A stretch of 64,000 nucleotides of DNA from Pseudoxanthomonas sp. PXM03 (GTDB lineage: Bacteria; Pseudomonadota; Gammaproteobacteria; Xanthomonadales; Xanthomonadaceae). Both the position numbers and the translations under genes were made by a program. This document shows, in pieces, positions 32,543 to 42,241 of the stretch (position 1 is its first letter; every line of letters begins with the position of its first letter). The DNA is taken from the NCBI RefSeq assembly GCF_014852005.1, contig NZ_JACVAU010000001.1, positions 1,696,001 through 1,760,000 of the forward strand. The letters are read 5' to 3'. The notes beneath the pieces are model-generated. The model worked only from the letters and a program-made list of their open reading frames with translations. It was not told the origin of the DNA and did no database searches.

Positions 32543-35500
32543 TCAATGCCCGTGCGCGGGCTCGCCATCCACCGTTGCCGGAACATCATCCGCATCCTTG
32601 CGGTCGTGCGCGTGGTCGCGGGCCAGGTACAGGTAGAACGCGGGCAGCACGAACAGGGTGAACAACGTACCAATGGTCATGCCCGAGGCGATCACCACGC
32701 CCATCGAGAAGCGCGACGCCGCACCCGGGCCGCTGGCGATCAGCAGCGGGATCATCGCGAATACCAGCGCGGCGGTGGTCATCAGTACCGGGCGCAGGCG
32801 GATGGCGGCTGCTTCCTCGATCGCTTCGCGCTTGGACAGGCCACGCTCGATCTGCAGCTTGTTGGCGAACTCCACGATCAGGATGCCGTGCTTGGAGATC
32901 ACGCCGACCAGCGTCACCAGGCCCACCTGGGTGTAGATGTTGATGCTCATGCCGGGGAAGGCTTCGATCTGCATCATGCCCAGGATGCCGCTGAGGATCG
33001 CCAGCACGTTCACCGTCAACAGCGCGCCGCAGATCGCCATCGGCACGGTCAACAGCATGATCAGCGCATCGCGGAAGCTCTCGAACTGCGCCGCCAGCAC
33101 CAGGAAAATCACGATCAGCGCCAGTGCCAGCGTGACCAGCATCGCCGCGCCTTCCTGCTTGTACTGTCGCGACTCGCCCGCGTAGTCCACCGAGTATCCC
33201 TGTGGCAGCACTTCCTTCGCGGCCTGCTCCAGGATGGCCAGCGCCTCGCCCTTGCTCACGCCGGGGCGCGGGGCGAAGGTGATGGACACCGCGTTGAGCT
33301 GCTGGAACCGCTTCAGCGATTGCGGCTGCGCGCTTTCCTTCAGCGTGACCAGCGTCGACAGCGGAATCAGTTCGCCGTCGCGGGTGCGCGTGTAGTAGTT
33401 CTCCAGGTCGCTGGCGTTGAGGCGGTCGCTGCGCTGCACCTGCGGGATCACCAGGTACGAGCGGTTCTGCATCGCGAAGCGGTTGGTATAGCCGCCGGAC
33501 AGCATCGCCGCCATGTCGGCCGCCAGCGTACGCATGTCGATGCCCAGGCTGGCCGCCTTGTCGCGGTCGATGTTGACCTCGATGCGCGGCTTGTCGATCT
33601 TCAGGTCCTTGTCCAGGAAGATGAAGCGCTTGCTCTCCATCGCCTTCATCAGGATCTGGTCGGCCAACTCCGCCAACTGGCTCAGGTCGCCCACGCCCCC
33701 GATGACGAACTCGCCACCACCACCATCGCCGCCCGCGCTGGGCAGGGAGGGCGGAACCAGGGCGAAGATGTTCAGGCCGCTGACCTGGCTCATCTTGGGC
33801 TGCAGTTCCTGCTGCAGCACCGCGTTGGTCGAACGATCACGCTCGCTCCAGGGCTTCAGCACGAATCCGGCCATTGCCATCGGGCTAGCACCGCCGCCGC
33901 TGCCGCCGAAGCCGCCGTTGAACAGGAAGTAGTCCTGTACTTCCGGCACGCCCTTGGCGATGGCGGTCACTTCCTCGGTGTAGCGCTCGACATAGTCCAG
34001 CGTGGAGTAGGGGTCCGCGCTGGCGACGGAGAAGATGAAGCCTTCGTCCTCCAGCGGCGCCGGCTCCTTGGGCGCGGTCATGTACAGGAACGCACACGAC
34101 ACCAGCACCAGGATGCCGAACACCCCGATCACCGACTTGGTTTCCATCGTGCCGTGCAGGCGGCGCTGGTAACCGGCATTGATCTTCTCGAAGCGCTCGT
34201 CCAGCCATTTCTCCAGCTTGCCCTTGCCGCCTTCGCTGTGCGGCTTGAGGATCTTGGCGCACATCATCGGAGTCAGCGTCAGCGCGATGACACCGGACAG
34301 CAGCACCGAGCCGGCCAGGGTGAAGGCGAACTCGGTGAACAGCACCCCGGTCATGCCGCCCTGGAAGCCGATCGGCAGGTACACCGCCACCAGCGTGGTG
34401 GTCATGGCCACGACCGGCCAGGCCAGCTCGCGTGCGCCCTTGATCGCCGCCTCGTACGGCGACATCCCTTCCTCGATGTGGCGGTGGATGTTCTCCAGCA
34501 CGATGATCGCGTCATCCACCACGATGCCGATTGCCAGCACCATTGCCAGCAGGGTCAGCAGGTTGATGGTGAAACCCATCAGCAGCATCAGGAACAGCGC
34601 GCCAACCAGCGACAGCGGCACCGTCACTGCGGGAATCAGCACGCTGCGCAGCGAGCCCAGGAACAGGAAGATCACCACGATCACGATGATCACCGCCTCC
34701 ACGATGGTGCTGACGACCTCGTCGATGGCGTCCTGGATCTGCTCGGTGCTGTCGTAGGGGATCGTGGCCTTGATGCCTTCCGGCAGCTGGGGGACGATCT
34801 CGTTGTCCCACAGCGTGCGCACGTCCTTGATGACGTCCAGCGAGTTCGCGTCCGGCGACACGAAGATGCCCATGAACGTGGCGGCTTCGCCGTTGATGCG
34901 GACCGACGTGCCGTAGCTCTCCGAGCCCAGCTGCACGTCCGCTACGTCGCCCAGGCGGACGATGGCGCCGTTCTGCTCGCGGATGATCAGCTGGCGGAAC
35001 TCGTCGGCATTGCGCAGGTCGGTGCACGCGGTCATGTCGATGGCGACCATCTGTCCCTTCGTCGAGCCGACCGCGGCCAGCACGTTGTTGGACGACAACG
35101 CCGTGGCCACGTCGCTGGCGGTCACCTGCAGGGCCGTCATGCGGTCAGGCTTCAACCATACGCGCATGGCGAACGTGCCGGCGCCGAGGATGTCGGCACG
35201 CTGTACACCCGAGACCGTCACCAGCTTGGGCTGCACCACGCGGGTCAGGTAGTCGGTGATCTGGTTGTTGTCCAGGGTCTCGCTGGCGAAGGACACGTAC
35301 ATCGCCGCGATCTGCTGGCCCTGCTGCAGGTCGATCACCGGATCCTCGGATTCCGGCGGCAGCTGGCCGCGCATCTTGTTGACCTTGGCGGCGATCTGCG
35401 TGAGCGCCTCGTTCGGGTCCTGGTCCAGCTTGATGTAGGCCTGGATCAGGCTGACACCGGCCGAACTGGTCGAACTCAGGTACTCGATGCCTTCGGCACT

Positions 35501-35716
35501 CGCCACCTCGCGTTCCAGCGGCGTGGTGATGAATCCCTGGATCAGGTCGGCGTCGGCGCCGTAGTAGGTGGTGCTGATGTTCACCACGGCGTTGCGCAGC
35601 TCGGGATACTGGCGCACGTTCAACTCGGTGAACGAGCGCAGGCCGAACAGCAGGATGAACAGGCTGACGACGATCGCCAGCACCGGTTTGTTGATGAAGA
35701 TGTCGGTGAATTTCAT
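32543..35716 (-). CDS. RND efflux permease, HAE1 type
   Basis: 1057 residues, inner-membrane proton/drug antiporter subunit. It has 12 membrane segments and two large periplasmic loops with internal duplication. TM4 carries the proton-relay aspartates in GIVVDDAIIVLENIHRHI near residue 400. The N-terminus MKFTDIFINKPVLAIVVSL resembles MexW-like HAE1 pumps rather than AcrB. A Gly-rich segment (FLFNGGFGGSGGGASPMAMAG) sits in the second half. The His/Asp-rich tail (DHAHDRKDADD...GEPAHGH) is not typical. The upstream adaptor gene ends 12 bp before it. No outer-membrane channel or regulator gene is adjacent. Substrates are unknown. Confidence 0.94.
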   Translation of the reverse strand: MKFTDIFINKPVLAIVVSLFILLFGLRSFTELNVRQYPELRNAVVNISTTYYGADADLIQGFITTPLEREVASAEGIEYLSSTSSAGVSLIQAYIKLDQDPNEALTQIAAKVNKMRGQLPPESEDPVIDLQQGQQIAAMYVSFASETLDNNQITDYLTRVVQPKLVTVSGVQRADILGAGTFAMRVWLKPDRMTALQVTASDVATALSSNNVLAAVGSTKGQMVAIDMTACTDLRNADEFRQLIIREQNGAIVRLGDVADVQLGSESYGTSVRINGEAATFMGIFVSPDANSLDVIKDVRTLWDNEIVPQLPEGIKATIPYDSTEQIQDAIDEVVSTIVEAVIIVIVVIFLFLGSLRSVLIPAVTVPLSLVGALFLMLLMGFTINLLTLLAMVLAIGIVVDDAIIVLENIHRHIEEGMSPYEAAIKGARELAWPVVAMTTTLVAVYLPIGFQGGMTGVLFTEFAFTLAGSVLLSGVIALTLTPMMCAKILKPHSEGGKGKLEKWLDERFEKINAGYQRRLHGTMETKSVIGVFGILVLVSCAFLYMTAPKEPAPLEDEGFIFSVASADPYSTLDYVERYTEEVTAIAKGVPEVQDYFLFNGGFGGSGGGASPMAMAGFVLKPWSERDRSTNAVLQQELQPKMSQVSGLNIFALVPPSLPSAGGDGGGGEFVIGGVGDLSQLAELADQILMKAMESKRFIFLDKDLKIDKPRIEVNIDRDKAASLGIDMRTLAADMAAMLSGGYTNRFAMQNRSYLVIPQVQRSDRLNASDLENYYTRTRDGELIPLSTLVTLKESAQPQSLKRFQQLNAVSITFAPRPGVSKGEALAILEQAAKEVLPQGYSVDYAGESRQYKQEGAAMLVTLALALIVIFLVLAAQFESFRDALIMLLTVPMAICGALLTVNVLAILSGILGMMQIEAFPGMSINIYTQVGLVTLVGVISKHGILIVEFANKLQIERGLSKREAIEEAAAIRLRPVLMTTAALVFAMIPLLIASGPGAASRFSMGVVIASGMTIGTLFTLFVLPAFYLYLARDHAHDRKDADDVPATVDGEPAHGH

Positions 35717-35728
35717 GCCGTCGCTCCG

Positions 35729-36925
35729 TCAACGGTTTTCGGGCTTGGGCTGGGCCTCGGTCACCGGCTGCACCTTGTTGTTCACCACCACTTCGGCGTC
35801 ATTGCGCAGCTTCAGCAGGCCACTGGTGGCCACGCGTTCGCCGGGCTTCAGCCCTTCGGTGACGGCGATCAGGTCGCCGCGGGTGGTCCCGGTCTTCACG
35901 AAGCGCTGGCGTACCACCAGCTTCTTGCCGGTCAGCGGCTTGCCCTGCATGTCCTTTTCGCCTTCGGCGCGCTGGACTTCCTGGATCACGTACACCGCGT
36001 TGCCGTAGGGGTTGAAGCTGATCGCGGTCTGCGGCACCACCACCACCTTGCGGCTGTCGCCGGTATCGAAGCCCACGTGCGCGAATGCGCCGGGTCGCAG
36101 GTTGTATTCCGGATTGGCCAGCGTCGCCTGCACCTTGAAGTTGCGAGTGGCCGGGTCGACCTGCGGTTCCACCGCCGTGACTTCGCCTTCGAACACCTGG
36201 CCGGGCAGGGCGTCGACGGTGGCACGGATCTTCGCCCCCGGCAGCATCTGGCCCACGCGCTGCTCGGGCAGGGTGAAGTCGAGATAGATGGGGTCCAGTG
36301 CCTGCAGGCTGACGATGGCATCGCCCGGCGTCAGGTACTGGCCCAGGTTGACCCTGCGGATGCCGAGCACGCCGTCGAACGGGGCGCGAATGGTCTTCTG
36401 CGCGATCAGGGCGCGCTGGGCCTCCACCTGTGCGAGCGATGTGGCGGCCACGGTGGCGCGCTCTTCGGCCTCGGCCTGCGAGACCAGCTTGTCGCGCGCG
36501 AGGGCCTGCCAGCGGTCGCGCTGCACCGCCGCCAGCTTGGCGGAGGCTTCGAGCGACTTCAGCACGGCCAGTTCGTTGGCGGTGTTGAGCTGGGCCAGCA
36601 CGGTGCCGGCCTTGACCGGCTTGCCGACGTCGATGGACAGGCTGCGCACCACGCCCCCTGCTTCGGTGGTCACGTCGGTGCCGTTGATGGCCACGAACGT
36701 ACCGACCGCCTGCTGGGCGTCGACCCATTCCTCCTGCTTGGCGGTCCAGTCGGTCACCGCCGCGGCCGGCTGCGGCATGTTGTCGAAGAAATCGTTCATG
36801 CCCTTGCCCATGATCGCCTTGACGGCGAACACGCCGCCGAAGATCACCACGACGGCGATCAGCATCAGGATCATGCGGCGGGTGGTGGAGGGCGTTTTCC
36901 TTGCGTGCGGATCTTTCCGTGTCAT
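35729..36925 (-). CDS. RND efflux periplasmic adaptor (membrane-fusion protein)
   Basis: 398 residues. An N-terminal membrane anchor (about residues 18-37, MILMLIAVVVIFGGVFAVKA) replaces a lipobox. It is followed by the split lipoyl domain (GGVVRSLSIDVGKPVKAGTVLAQL ... TIRAPFDGVLGIRRVNLGQYLTPGDAIV), a helical hairpin between them and a beta-barrel domain (LDFTLPEQRV). The C-terminal membrane-proximal domain contains LRPGAFAHVGFDTG. It pairs with the permease 12 bp downstream. The 250-bp region upstream holds its promoter, though I find no strong ribosome-binding site. Confidence 0.93.
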   Translation of the reverse strand: MTRKDPHARKTPSTTRRMILMLIAVVVIFGGVFAVKAIMGKGMNDFFDNMPQPAAAVTDWTAKQEEWVDAQQAVGTFVAINGTDVTTEAGGVVRSLSIDVGKPVKAGTVLAQLNTANELAVLKSLEASAKLAAVQRDRWQALARDKLVSQAEAEERATVAATSLAQVEAQRALIAQKTIRAPFDGVLGIRRVNLGQYLTPGDAIVSLQALDPIYLDFTLPEQRVGQMLPGAKIRATVDALPGQVFEGEVTAVEPQVDPATRNFKVQATLANPEYNLRPGAFAHVGFDTGDSRKVVVVPQTAISFNPYGNAVYVIQEVQRAEGEKDMQGKPLTGKKLVVRQRFVKTGTTRGDLIAVTEGLKPGERVATSGLLKLRNDAEVVVNNKVQPVTEAQPKPENR

Positions 36926-37132
36926 GGAGGGGTCTTCGTCAAGTCGGGGAAGTCGTCAGGTCGACGAACGAGCGATGGCGCGATCGACATGATCAGGCGC
37001 GCGATTATCACGGATCGAGACCGGCGCACATAGTGCAGGAGGGCATGGCGCGTGGCCCCGCAGGCCCGGGATGGAGCGGCATCGCGGACAGCAGGGCGAG
37101 CTCCGTGCCCGCGTTGGGGTGGCCCGCAAAAG

Positions 37133-37159
37133 GAAAGCCCCGGCATGGCCGGGGCTTTC
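37133..37159. terminator. Terminator of the second RND efflux operon
   Basis: GAAAGCCCCGGC and GCCGGGGCTTTC form a perfect 12-bp stem around ATG, 17 bp beyond the permease stop on the minus strand. It is the same stem as the one at 32490-32516. Confidence 0.85.
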
Positions 37160-37175
37160 TGCACCTCTACCCGTC

Positions 37176-40100
37176 TCAGCGTGAGGCGGGGTTTTCCTGC
37201 TCCAGCAGGTACTCCTTCGAGGGCTCGTCCATCTTGTCGCCCAGCATGCGCCGCACCGCGATGAAGAACACCGGGATCAGCAGCAGGCCCAGGAACGTGG
37301 CGAAGAACATGCCGCCGATGACACCGGTGCCGATCGCATGGCGCGCGTTGGCGCCGGCGCCGGTCGAGATCGCCATCGGTACCACGCCCATGATGAAGGC
37401 GAACGAGGTCATCAGGATCGGCCGGAAGCGCAGGTGCGAGGCCGAGATCACCGCTTCGCGCAGCGTCTTGCCCTGCTTGCGCTCCATCACCGCGAACTCG
37501 ACGATCAGGATCGCGTTCTTCGCCGCCAGCCCGATGATGGTGATCAGGCCGATCTTGAAGAACAGATCGTTGGACAGGCCGCGCAGCAGCGTGAACGCGA
37601 GCGCGCCCAGGGCGCCCAGCGGGACCACCAGCAGCACCGCCACCGGGATGGACCAGCTCTCATACAGCGCCGCCAGGCAGAGGAATACCACCACCAGCGA
37701 CAGCACCATCAGCAGGGTGGCGCTGTTGCCGGCCAGGATTTCCTGGTAGGACATGCCGCTCCAGTCGTAACCGAAGCCCTGCGGCAGCTGGTCGGTGACG
37801 ATGTTCTCCATGGTGGTCATCGCCTGCCCGGACGAGCCGCCCGGCGCCGCGGAACCGTTGATGTTCACCGCCGAATACCCGTTGTAGCGCGACAACGAGG
37901 GAGGCACGGAAGCCCACTGCGACTGCACCACGTTGGACAGCGGGATCATCGCGCGACCGCCGCTGGCGTCGGTCTGCTGGCTGCTCGGGGTGTAGATGCG
38001 CGACAGCGAATCGGCGCCGGTGCGGTAGGCGGCGTCGGCGCGCATGTTCACGCGCTTGATGCGGCCTTCGTAGAAGAAATCGTTGACGTACACCGGCGCC
38101 AGCATCAGCTGGATGCCGTTGTAGATGTCGCTGACCGACAGGCCCATCGCCTGCGCCTGCACGCGGTCCACGTGCAGCTGCAGCTGCGGCGCGTTCTCCA
38201 GCGTGTTGGGACGCACCGCCATCAGGCTCGGGTCCTGTGCCGCCGCACCCAGCAACTGGTTGCGGGCCGCCATCAGCGCTTCCTCGCCCAGGCCCGCTCG
38301 GTCCTGCAGCCACATGTCGAAGCCACCGAACTGGCCCAGGCCCTGAATGGTCGGCAGGTTCACCACGAAGATCTGCGCACCCTTGATCCCGTACAGGCGC
38401 TGGTTGGCCTGCTGGATGAACTCCGGCACGGTCACGTCGCGGTCGTCCCAGGCCTTGAGCCGGATGAAGGCCATGCCGACGTTCTCGCCGCGGCCAACGA
38501 AACTGAAGCCCGCGATCTCCATCACGCCTTCGAACCCGTCCATCTGCTGCAGCGTGCCACGCACCTGGTTGAACACCTGCTTGGTGTTCTGCAGGGTGTT
38601 GCCCGGCGGCAACTGCACGATGGCCAGGGCGTAGCCCTGGTCTTCCTCGGGCACGAAGCTGCTCGGCAGGCGCGTGAACAGGAAGCCACACAGTACGGTC
38701 AGCAGGGCGAACACCACCATCCAGCGGGGCGCATGCTTGATGGCCGAGCCGATGTGGCCCACGTAGGTCTTCTCGACCTTGCCGTAGTACTTCTCGAAGA
38801 CGCGGAAGACGATGTTCTTCTTCTCGTGGCTGTCGTGTTCGTGCTGCTTCAGGAAGGTGGCGCAGAGCGCCGGTGTGAAGCCCAGCGCCAGGAAGGCCGA
38901 GAAGGCCATCGAGATGGCGATGGTCAGGGCGAACTGCTTGTAGATCTCGCCCGAGGCGCCACCCTGCAGCGCGGACGGGATGAACACCGCCGCCAGCACC
39001 ACGGTGATCGCGATCACCGCGCCGGTGATCTGGTCCATGGCCTTGATCGTGGCTTCCCGTGGCGGCAGTTTTTCCTCCGCCATGATGCGTTCGACGTTCT
39101 CGATCACCACGATGGCATCGTCCACCACGATACCGATGGCGAGCACCATCGCGAACATCGTCAGCTGGTTGATCGTGAAGCCGATCAGGCTCAGGCCCCA
39201 GAACGTGCCGAGCAGCGCGACCGGAATGACCAGGGTGGGGATGATGGTGGCGCGGAAGTTCTGCAGGAACACCAGCATCACCAGGAACACCAGGATGACG
39301 GCTTCGATCAGCGTCTTGACCACTTCCTCGATGGAAATCTTCACGAAGGTGGTGGTGTCGTACGGCGAGAACCAGCTGACGCCCGACGGGAAGCTGGGCT
39401 GGAGCTCATCCAGCTTGGCGCGCACGGCCTCGGCCACGTTCAGCGCGTTCGCGCCAGGCAGCAGCTGCACCGCGAAGGCACCGACCGGCTTGCCGTTGTA
39501 CTGCGTGTCGAAGCCATAGCCCTGTGCGCCGAACTCCACGCGCGCGACGTCCTTCAGGCGCACGGTGGAGCCGTCGCTGTTGGCGCGCAGGATGATCTGC
39601 TCGAACTGCTCCGGCGAGTTGAAGCGGCCCTCCGCCGATACCGTGGCGGTGAACGCCTGGCCCTCGGGAGCGGGGTCCGCACCGATGGAGCCTGCAGCGA
39701 ACTGCACGTTCTGTCCGCGAACCGCTGCAAGCACTTCGGTGGCCGACAGGTTGTAGCCCTGCAGCTTGCCCGGATCCAGCCACACATTCATGGCGTACTC
39801 GGAACCGAAATGCTGGGTGCTGCCCACGCCGGGTACGCGCGAGATCTGGTCCAGCACGCGCGAGGCGATGATGTCGTTCAGGCGGTTGCGGTCGATGCTG
39901 GGATTGTCGGACTGCAGGCCCACCACCATCAGGAAGCCGGCGTTGGCCTTGGCCACCACCACGCCCTGGGCCGTGACTTCGCTGGGCAGTCGCGGCGTGG
40001 CCAGCGACACCTTGTTCTGCACCTGCACCTGGGCGATGTCCGCGTCGGTGCCGGTCTCGAAGGTCAGCGTGATCGAGGCCTGGCCGGAGGAACTGGAACT

Positions 40101-40340
40101 CGAACTGAAATACAGCAGGTTGTCGATGCCGGTCAGCTGCTGCTCGATCACCTGGGTGACCGACCGCTCGGTGGTCTGGGCACTGGCGCCGGGATAGGTC
40201 GCGCTGACCGTTACCTGCGGCGGCGCGATGGAAGGATAGGATTCGACGCCGAGGTTGAGGATCGCGATCACGCCGGCGAGCGAGATCAGGATCGACACGA
40301 CCCAGGCGAAGATCGGGTGGTTGATGAAGAACTTGGGCAT
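37176..40340 (-). CDS. RND efflux permease, AcrB/MexB type
   Basis: 1054 residues. The N-terminus MPKFFINHPIFAWVVSILISLAGV and the loops (YPSIAPPQVTVSATYPGASAQTTERSVTQVIEQQLTGIDNLLYF) are AcrB-type. TM4 has the relay aspartates in GIVVDDAIVVIENVERIM near residue 400; the partner lysine region is in the TM10 segment. It should extrude hydrophobic and amphiphilic drugs as a trimer with the adaptor encoded just upstream and a TolC/OprM-type channel encoded elsewhere. The adaptor and a TetR repressor precede it in the same operon. Confidence 0.96.
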   Translation of the reverse strand: MPKFFINHPIFAWVVSILISLAGVIAILNLGVESYPSIAPPQVTVSATYPGASAQTTERSVTQVIEQQLTGIDNLLYFSSSSSSSGQASITLTFETGTDADIAQVQVQNKVSLATPRLPSEVTAQGVVVAKANAGFLMVVGLQSDNPSIDRNRLNDIIASRVLDQISRVPGVGSTQHFGSEYAMNVWLDPGKLQGYNLSATEVLAAVRGQNVQFAAGSIGADPAPEGQAFTATVSAEGRFNSPEQFEQIILRANSDGSTVRLKDVARVEFGAQGYGFDTQYNGKPVGAFAVQLLPGANALNVAEAVRAKLDELQPSFPSGVSWFSPYDTTTFVKISIEEVVKTLIEAVILVFLVMLVFLQNFRATIIPTLVIPVALLGTFWGLSLIGFTINQLTMFAMVLAIGIVVDDAIVVIENVERIMAEEKLPPREATIKAMDQITGAVIAITVVLAAVFIPSALQGGASGEIYKQFALTIAISMAFSAFLALGFTPALCATFLKQHEHDSHEKKNIVFRVFEKYYGKVEKTYVGHIGSAIKHAPRWMVVFALLTVLCGFLFTRLPSSFVPEEDQGYALAIVQLPPGNTLQNTKQVFNQVRGTLQQMDGFEGVMEIAGFSFVGRGENVGMAFIRLKAWDDRDVTVPEFIQQANQRLYGIKGAQIFVVNLPTIQGLGQFGGFDMWLQDRAGLGEEALMAARNQLLGAAAQDPSLMAVRPNTLENAPQLQLHVDRVQAQAMGLSVSDIYNGIQLMLAPVYVNDFFYEGRIKRVNMRADAAYRTGADSLSRIYTPSSQQTDASGGRAMIPLSNVVQSQWASVPPSLSRYNGYSAVNINGSAAPGGSSGQAMTTMENIVTDQLPQGFGYDWSGMSYQEILAGNSATLLMVLSLVVVFLCLAALYESWSIPVAVLLVVPLGALGALAFTLLRGLSNDLFFKIGLITIIGLAAKNAILIVEFAVMERKQGKTLREAVISASHLRFRPILMTSFAFIMGVVPMAISTGAGANARHAIGTGVIGGMFFATFLGLLLIPVFFIAVRRMLGDKMDEPSKEYLLEQENPASR

Positions 40341-40355
40341 GGGGGAGGGTCCTTC

Positions 40356-41537
40356 TTACTCGGCCTTGCCTTGCGCCGGGGCGGCCTTGGCCTGCGCAGC
40401 CTTGGCGGCAGCGGCCTGCTCGGCGGTGATGCCCTTGGCGGGCGCGCCTTCCTTGACCTTCTGCAATCCCTCGACGATCACCTGGTCGCCGGCGGCCAGG
40501 CCGTCGGTGATGAGCCAGTCATTGCCGACGGCCTGCTGCGTGGTCACGTTCTTGCGCACGACGTTGCCATCCTTGCCGACGATCATCGCGTAAGCGCTGA
40601 CGGTGTCGCGCTGGATCGCGCTCTGCGGGATCAGGAAGGCGCCCTTCTGTTCGCCCAGCGTGGCACGCAGCGTGACGAAGGTGCCCGGCAGCAGGGTGCG
40701 GTCCGGGTTGGGGACGGTGGCGCGCAGGGAGACGCTGCCGGTGGCGGGATCGACGACGGTGTCGGAGAAGTCCAGCGTACCGGTCTGGTCGATGGCCTGC
40801 CCGTTCGGCAGGAGGACCTGCACCGTGCGCTGGCCCTCGGCGGCCAGTTGCACCTGGCCTGCGCCCTGCGCTTGGCGCAATGTCTGCAACTCGCTCGAGC
40901 TCATCGAGAAGTTCGCATACAGCGGATCGATCTGGTCGATGGTGGTCAGCAGCGTGGCATCGCCCTGGCCGACCAGGGCGCCCTCGGTGACCTGCTGCTT
41001 GCCCGCGCGGCCGGAGATTGGCGCGGTGACGCTGGCGTAGCCCAGGTTGATGCGCGCGGTCTGCACGTTGGCACGGGCCTGCTGCACGGCAGCGGCGGAG
41101 CTGCGTTCGGCGGCTTCCGCGTTGTCCAGGTCGGACCTGGAGACGAACTTCTGCGGCGCCAGCTGGCGCGCACGATCAGCGGCCGCCTTCGAATTCGCAT
41201 AGGTGGCCTGCGCTGACGCGAGATTGGCCTGCGCGGCGCTCAACGAGGCCTGCAGCGGGGCGGGATCGATCAGGAAAAGGGTCTGGCCTTCCTTCACGTC
41301 GCTGCCTTCCTGGTACACGCGCTTCTGCACCACGCCCGCCACGCGGGCGCGGACATCGGAGCTGCGGAACGGCGACAGGCGACCCACCAGCTCGCGCTCC
41401 AGCGGCACGTCCTTTGGCGTCGCGCTCATCACCACCACCTCGGGTGGGGGCATCTGCTGCTGTTCGGGCTTGCTGCACGCGGCCAGGGCCGCGAGCAGGG
41501 CGCTGGCCAGTACCAGGGAACGGATGGGGGCGGTCAT
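40356..41537 (-). CDS. RND efflux adaptor lipoprotein, AcrA/MexA type
   Basis: 393 residues. Lipoprotein signal with LLAALAAC (Cys21). Lipoyl halves (VRARVAGVVQKRVYQEGSDVKEGQTLFLID and YASVTAPISGRAGKQQVTEGALVG) flank a helical hairpin. A beta-barrel part (LQTLRQAQGAGQVQLAAEGQRTVQVLL) and a C-terminal Ala/Lys/Gln-rich tail follow. Its start overlaps the TetR stop by 4 bp; 15 bp separate it from the permease. It bridges the permease and the outer-membrane channel. Confidence 0.95.
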   Translation of the reverse strand: MTAPIRSLVLASALLAALAACSKPEQQQMPPPEVVVMSATPKDVPLERELVGRLSPFRSSDVRARVAGVVQKRVYQEGSDVKEGQTLFLIDPAPLQASLSAAQANLASAQATYANSKAAADRARQLAPQKFVSRSDLDNAEAAERSSAAAVQQARANVQTARINLGYASVTAPISGRAGKQQVTEGALVGQGDATLLTTIDQIDPLYANFSMSSSELQTLRQAQGAGQVQLAAEGQRTVQVLLPNGQAIDQTGTLDFSDTVVDPATGSVSLRATVPNPDRTLLPGTFVTLRATLGEQKGAFLIPQSAIQRDTVSAYAMIVGKDGNVVRKNVTTQQAVGNDWLITDGLAAGDQVIVEGLQKVKEGAPAKGITAEQAAAAKAAQAKAAPAQGKAE

Positions 41538-42241
41538 GGGGAAGCTCCGTTTCTTTTTCTAGATGTCGGGGAAGGGGTAGGCAGGGATCGCAGGCGCCGG
41601 CCGGGCACGGCAGGCGCGGGACGTTCGTGGTCTGGCGTGGCGGGAGCGAAGGCGCGCAGGAAGGCATCGACCGCAAACCCGGCCCAACGGCCGCGCGCTT
41701 TCGCGCTGGCGCGATGCGGTACGCCGAAATGCTGCCTGTCGAAATCGAGTCCCGTCATCATGCTGAGCAGCAGCTCCGCGGCGTAGTGCGGGTCGTCATG
41801 CCTCAGCCTGCCCTGGTCCATCGCGTGCTGCAGCCAGGCGGCAAGGCGCTCCACGAGAGTATCGCAGGCGTCACGGTAGAGCGCCTGCGCTTCCTGGGGA
41901 AATTGGTGCGCTTCTGCCATCAGCAGCCGGCGCGTGGCGACCACCGAGGGATCGCACAGGCGCCGCAGGTGTTCTTCGGCGAAGGCCAGCAGCGCCTGGC
42001 GCGGGTCTTCGACCGCGGGCGACAGGCGGGCCGTGGCGGGTTCCTGGTGTTCGGCGATCACGCTGCGCAGCAGTTCCTGCTTGCTGCCGAAGTGCGCGTA
42101 CAGCGTCTGCTTCGAACAGCCCGCGCGTGCGGCCACGGCGTCCATGCTGATACGGAAGCCCTGCTCGGCCATGAGCTCGCGCACAGCGTCGTGGACACGG
42201 CTGCGACGCTGATCGAGCGCGGGAGTGGTGGCGGGTTGCAT
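41534..42241 (-). CDS. TetR-family repressor of the second RND operon
   Basis: 235 residues. N-terminal helix-turn-helix (VHDAVRELMAEQGFRISMDAVAARAGCSKQTLYAHFGSKQELLRSVI) and a helical ligand-binding domain similar to the AcrR C-terminal type (ATRRLLMAEAHQFPQEAQALYRDA). The last 35 residues are Pro/Arg-rich and probably disordered. It is the first gene of the TetR-adaptor-permease operon and translationally coupled to the adaptor, so the operon should be autoregulated and inducible by a pump substrate. A dyad lies 12 bp upstream of its ATG. Confidence 0.93.
   Translation of the reverse strand: MQPATTPALDQRRSRVHDAVRELMAEQGFRISMDAVAARAGCSKQTLYAHFGSKQELLRSVIAEHQEPATARLSPAVEDPRQALLAFAEEHLRRLCDPSVVATRRLLMAEAHQFPQEAQALYRDACDTLVERLAAWLQHAMDQGRLRHDDPHYAAELLLSMMTGLDFDRQHFGVPHRASAKARGRWAGFAVDAFLRAFAPATPDHERPAPAVPGRRLRSLPTPSPTSRKRNGASP

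Noticed and set aside
32543-35716. Heavy-metal (CzcA) type RND pump
   Set aside because: The TM4 motif GIVVDDAIIVLEN is of the HAE1 drug type, and the acidic pattern of CzcA is missing, although the C-terminal tail has several His and Asp residues.
32546-37033. Open frame of 1495 codons opposite the first RND pair
   Set aside because: It runs across two real genes on the other strand and their intergenic gap with His/Gln/Arg-rich low-complexity composition and no domain.
37338-41216. Open frame of 1292 codons opposite the second RND pair
   Set aside because: Same composition and position pattern; complementary to a well conserved permease and adaptor.
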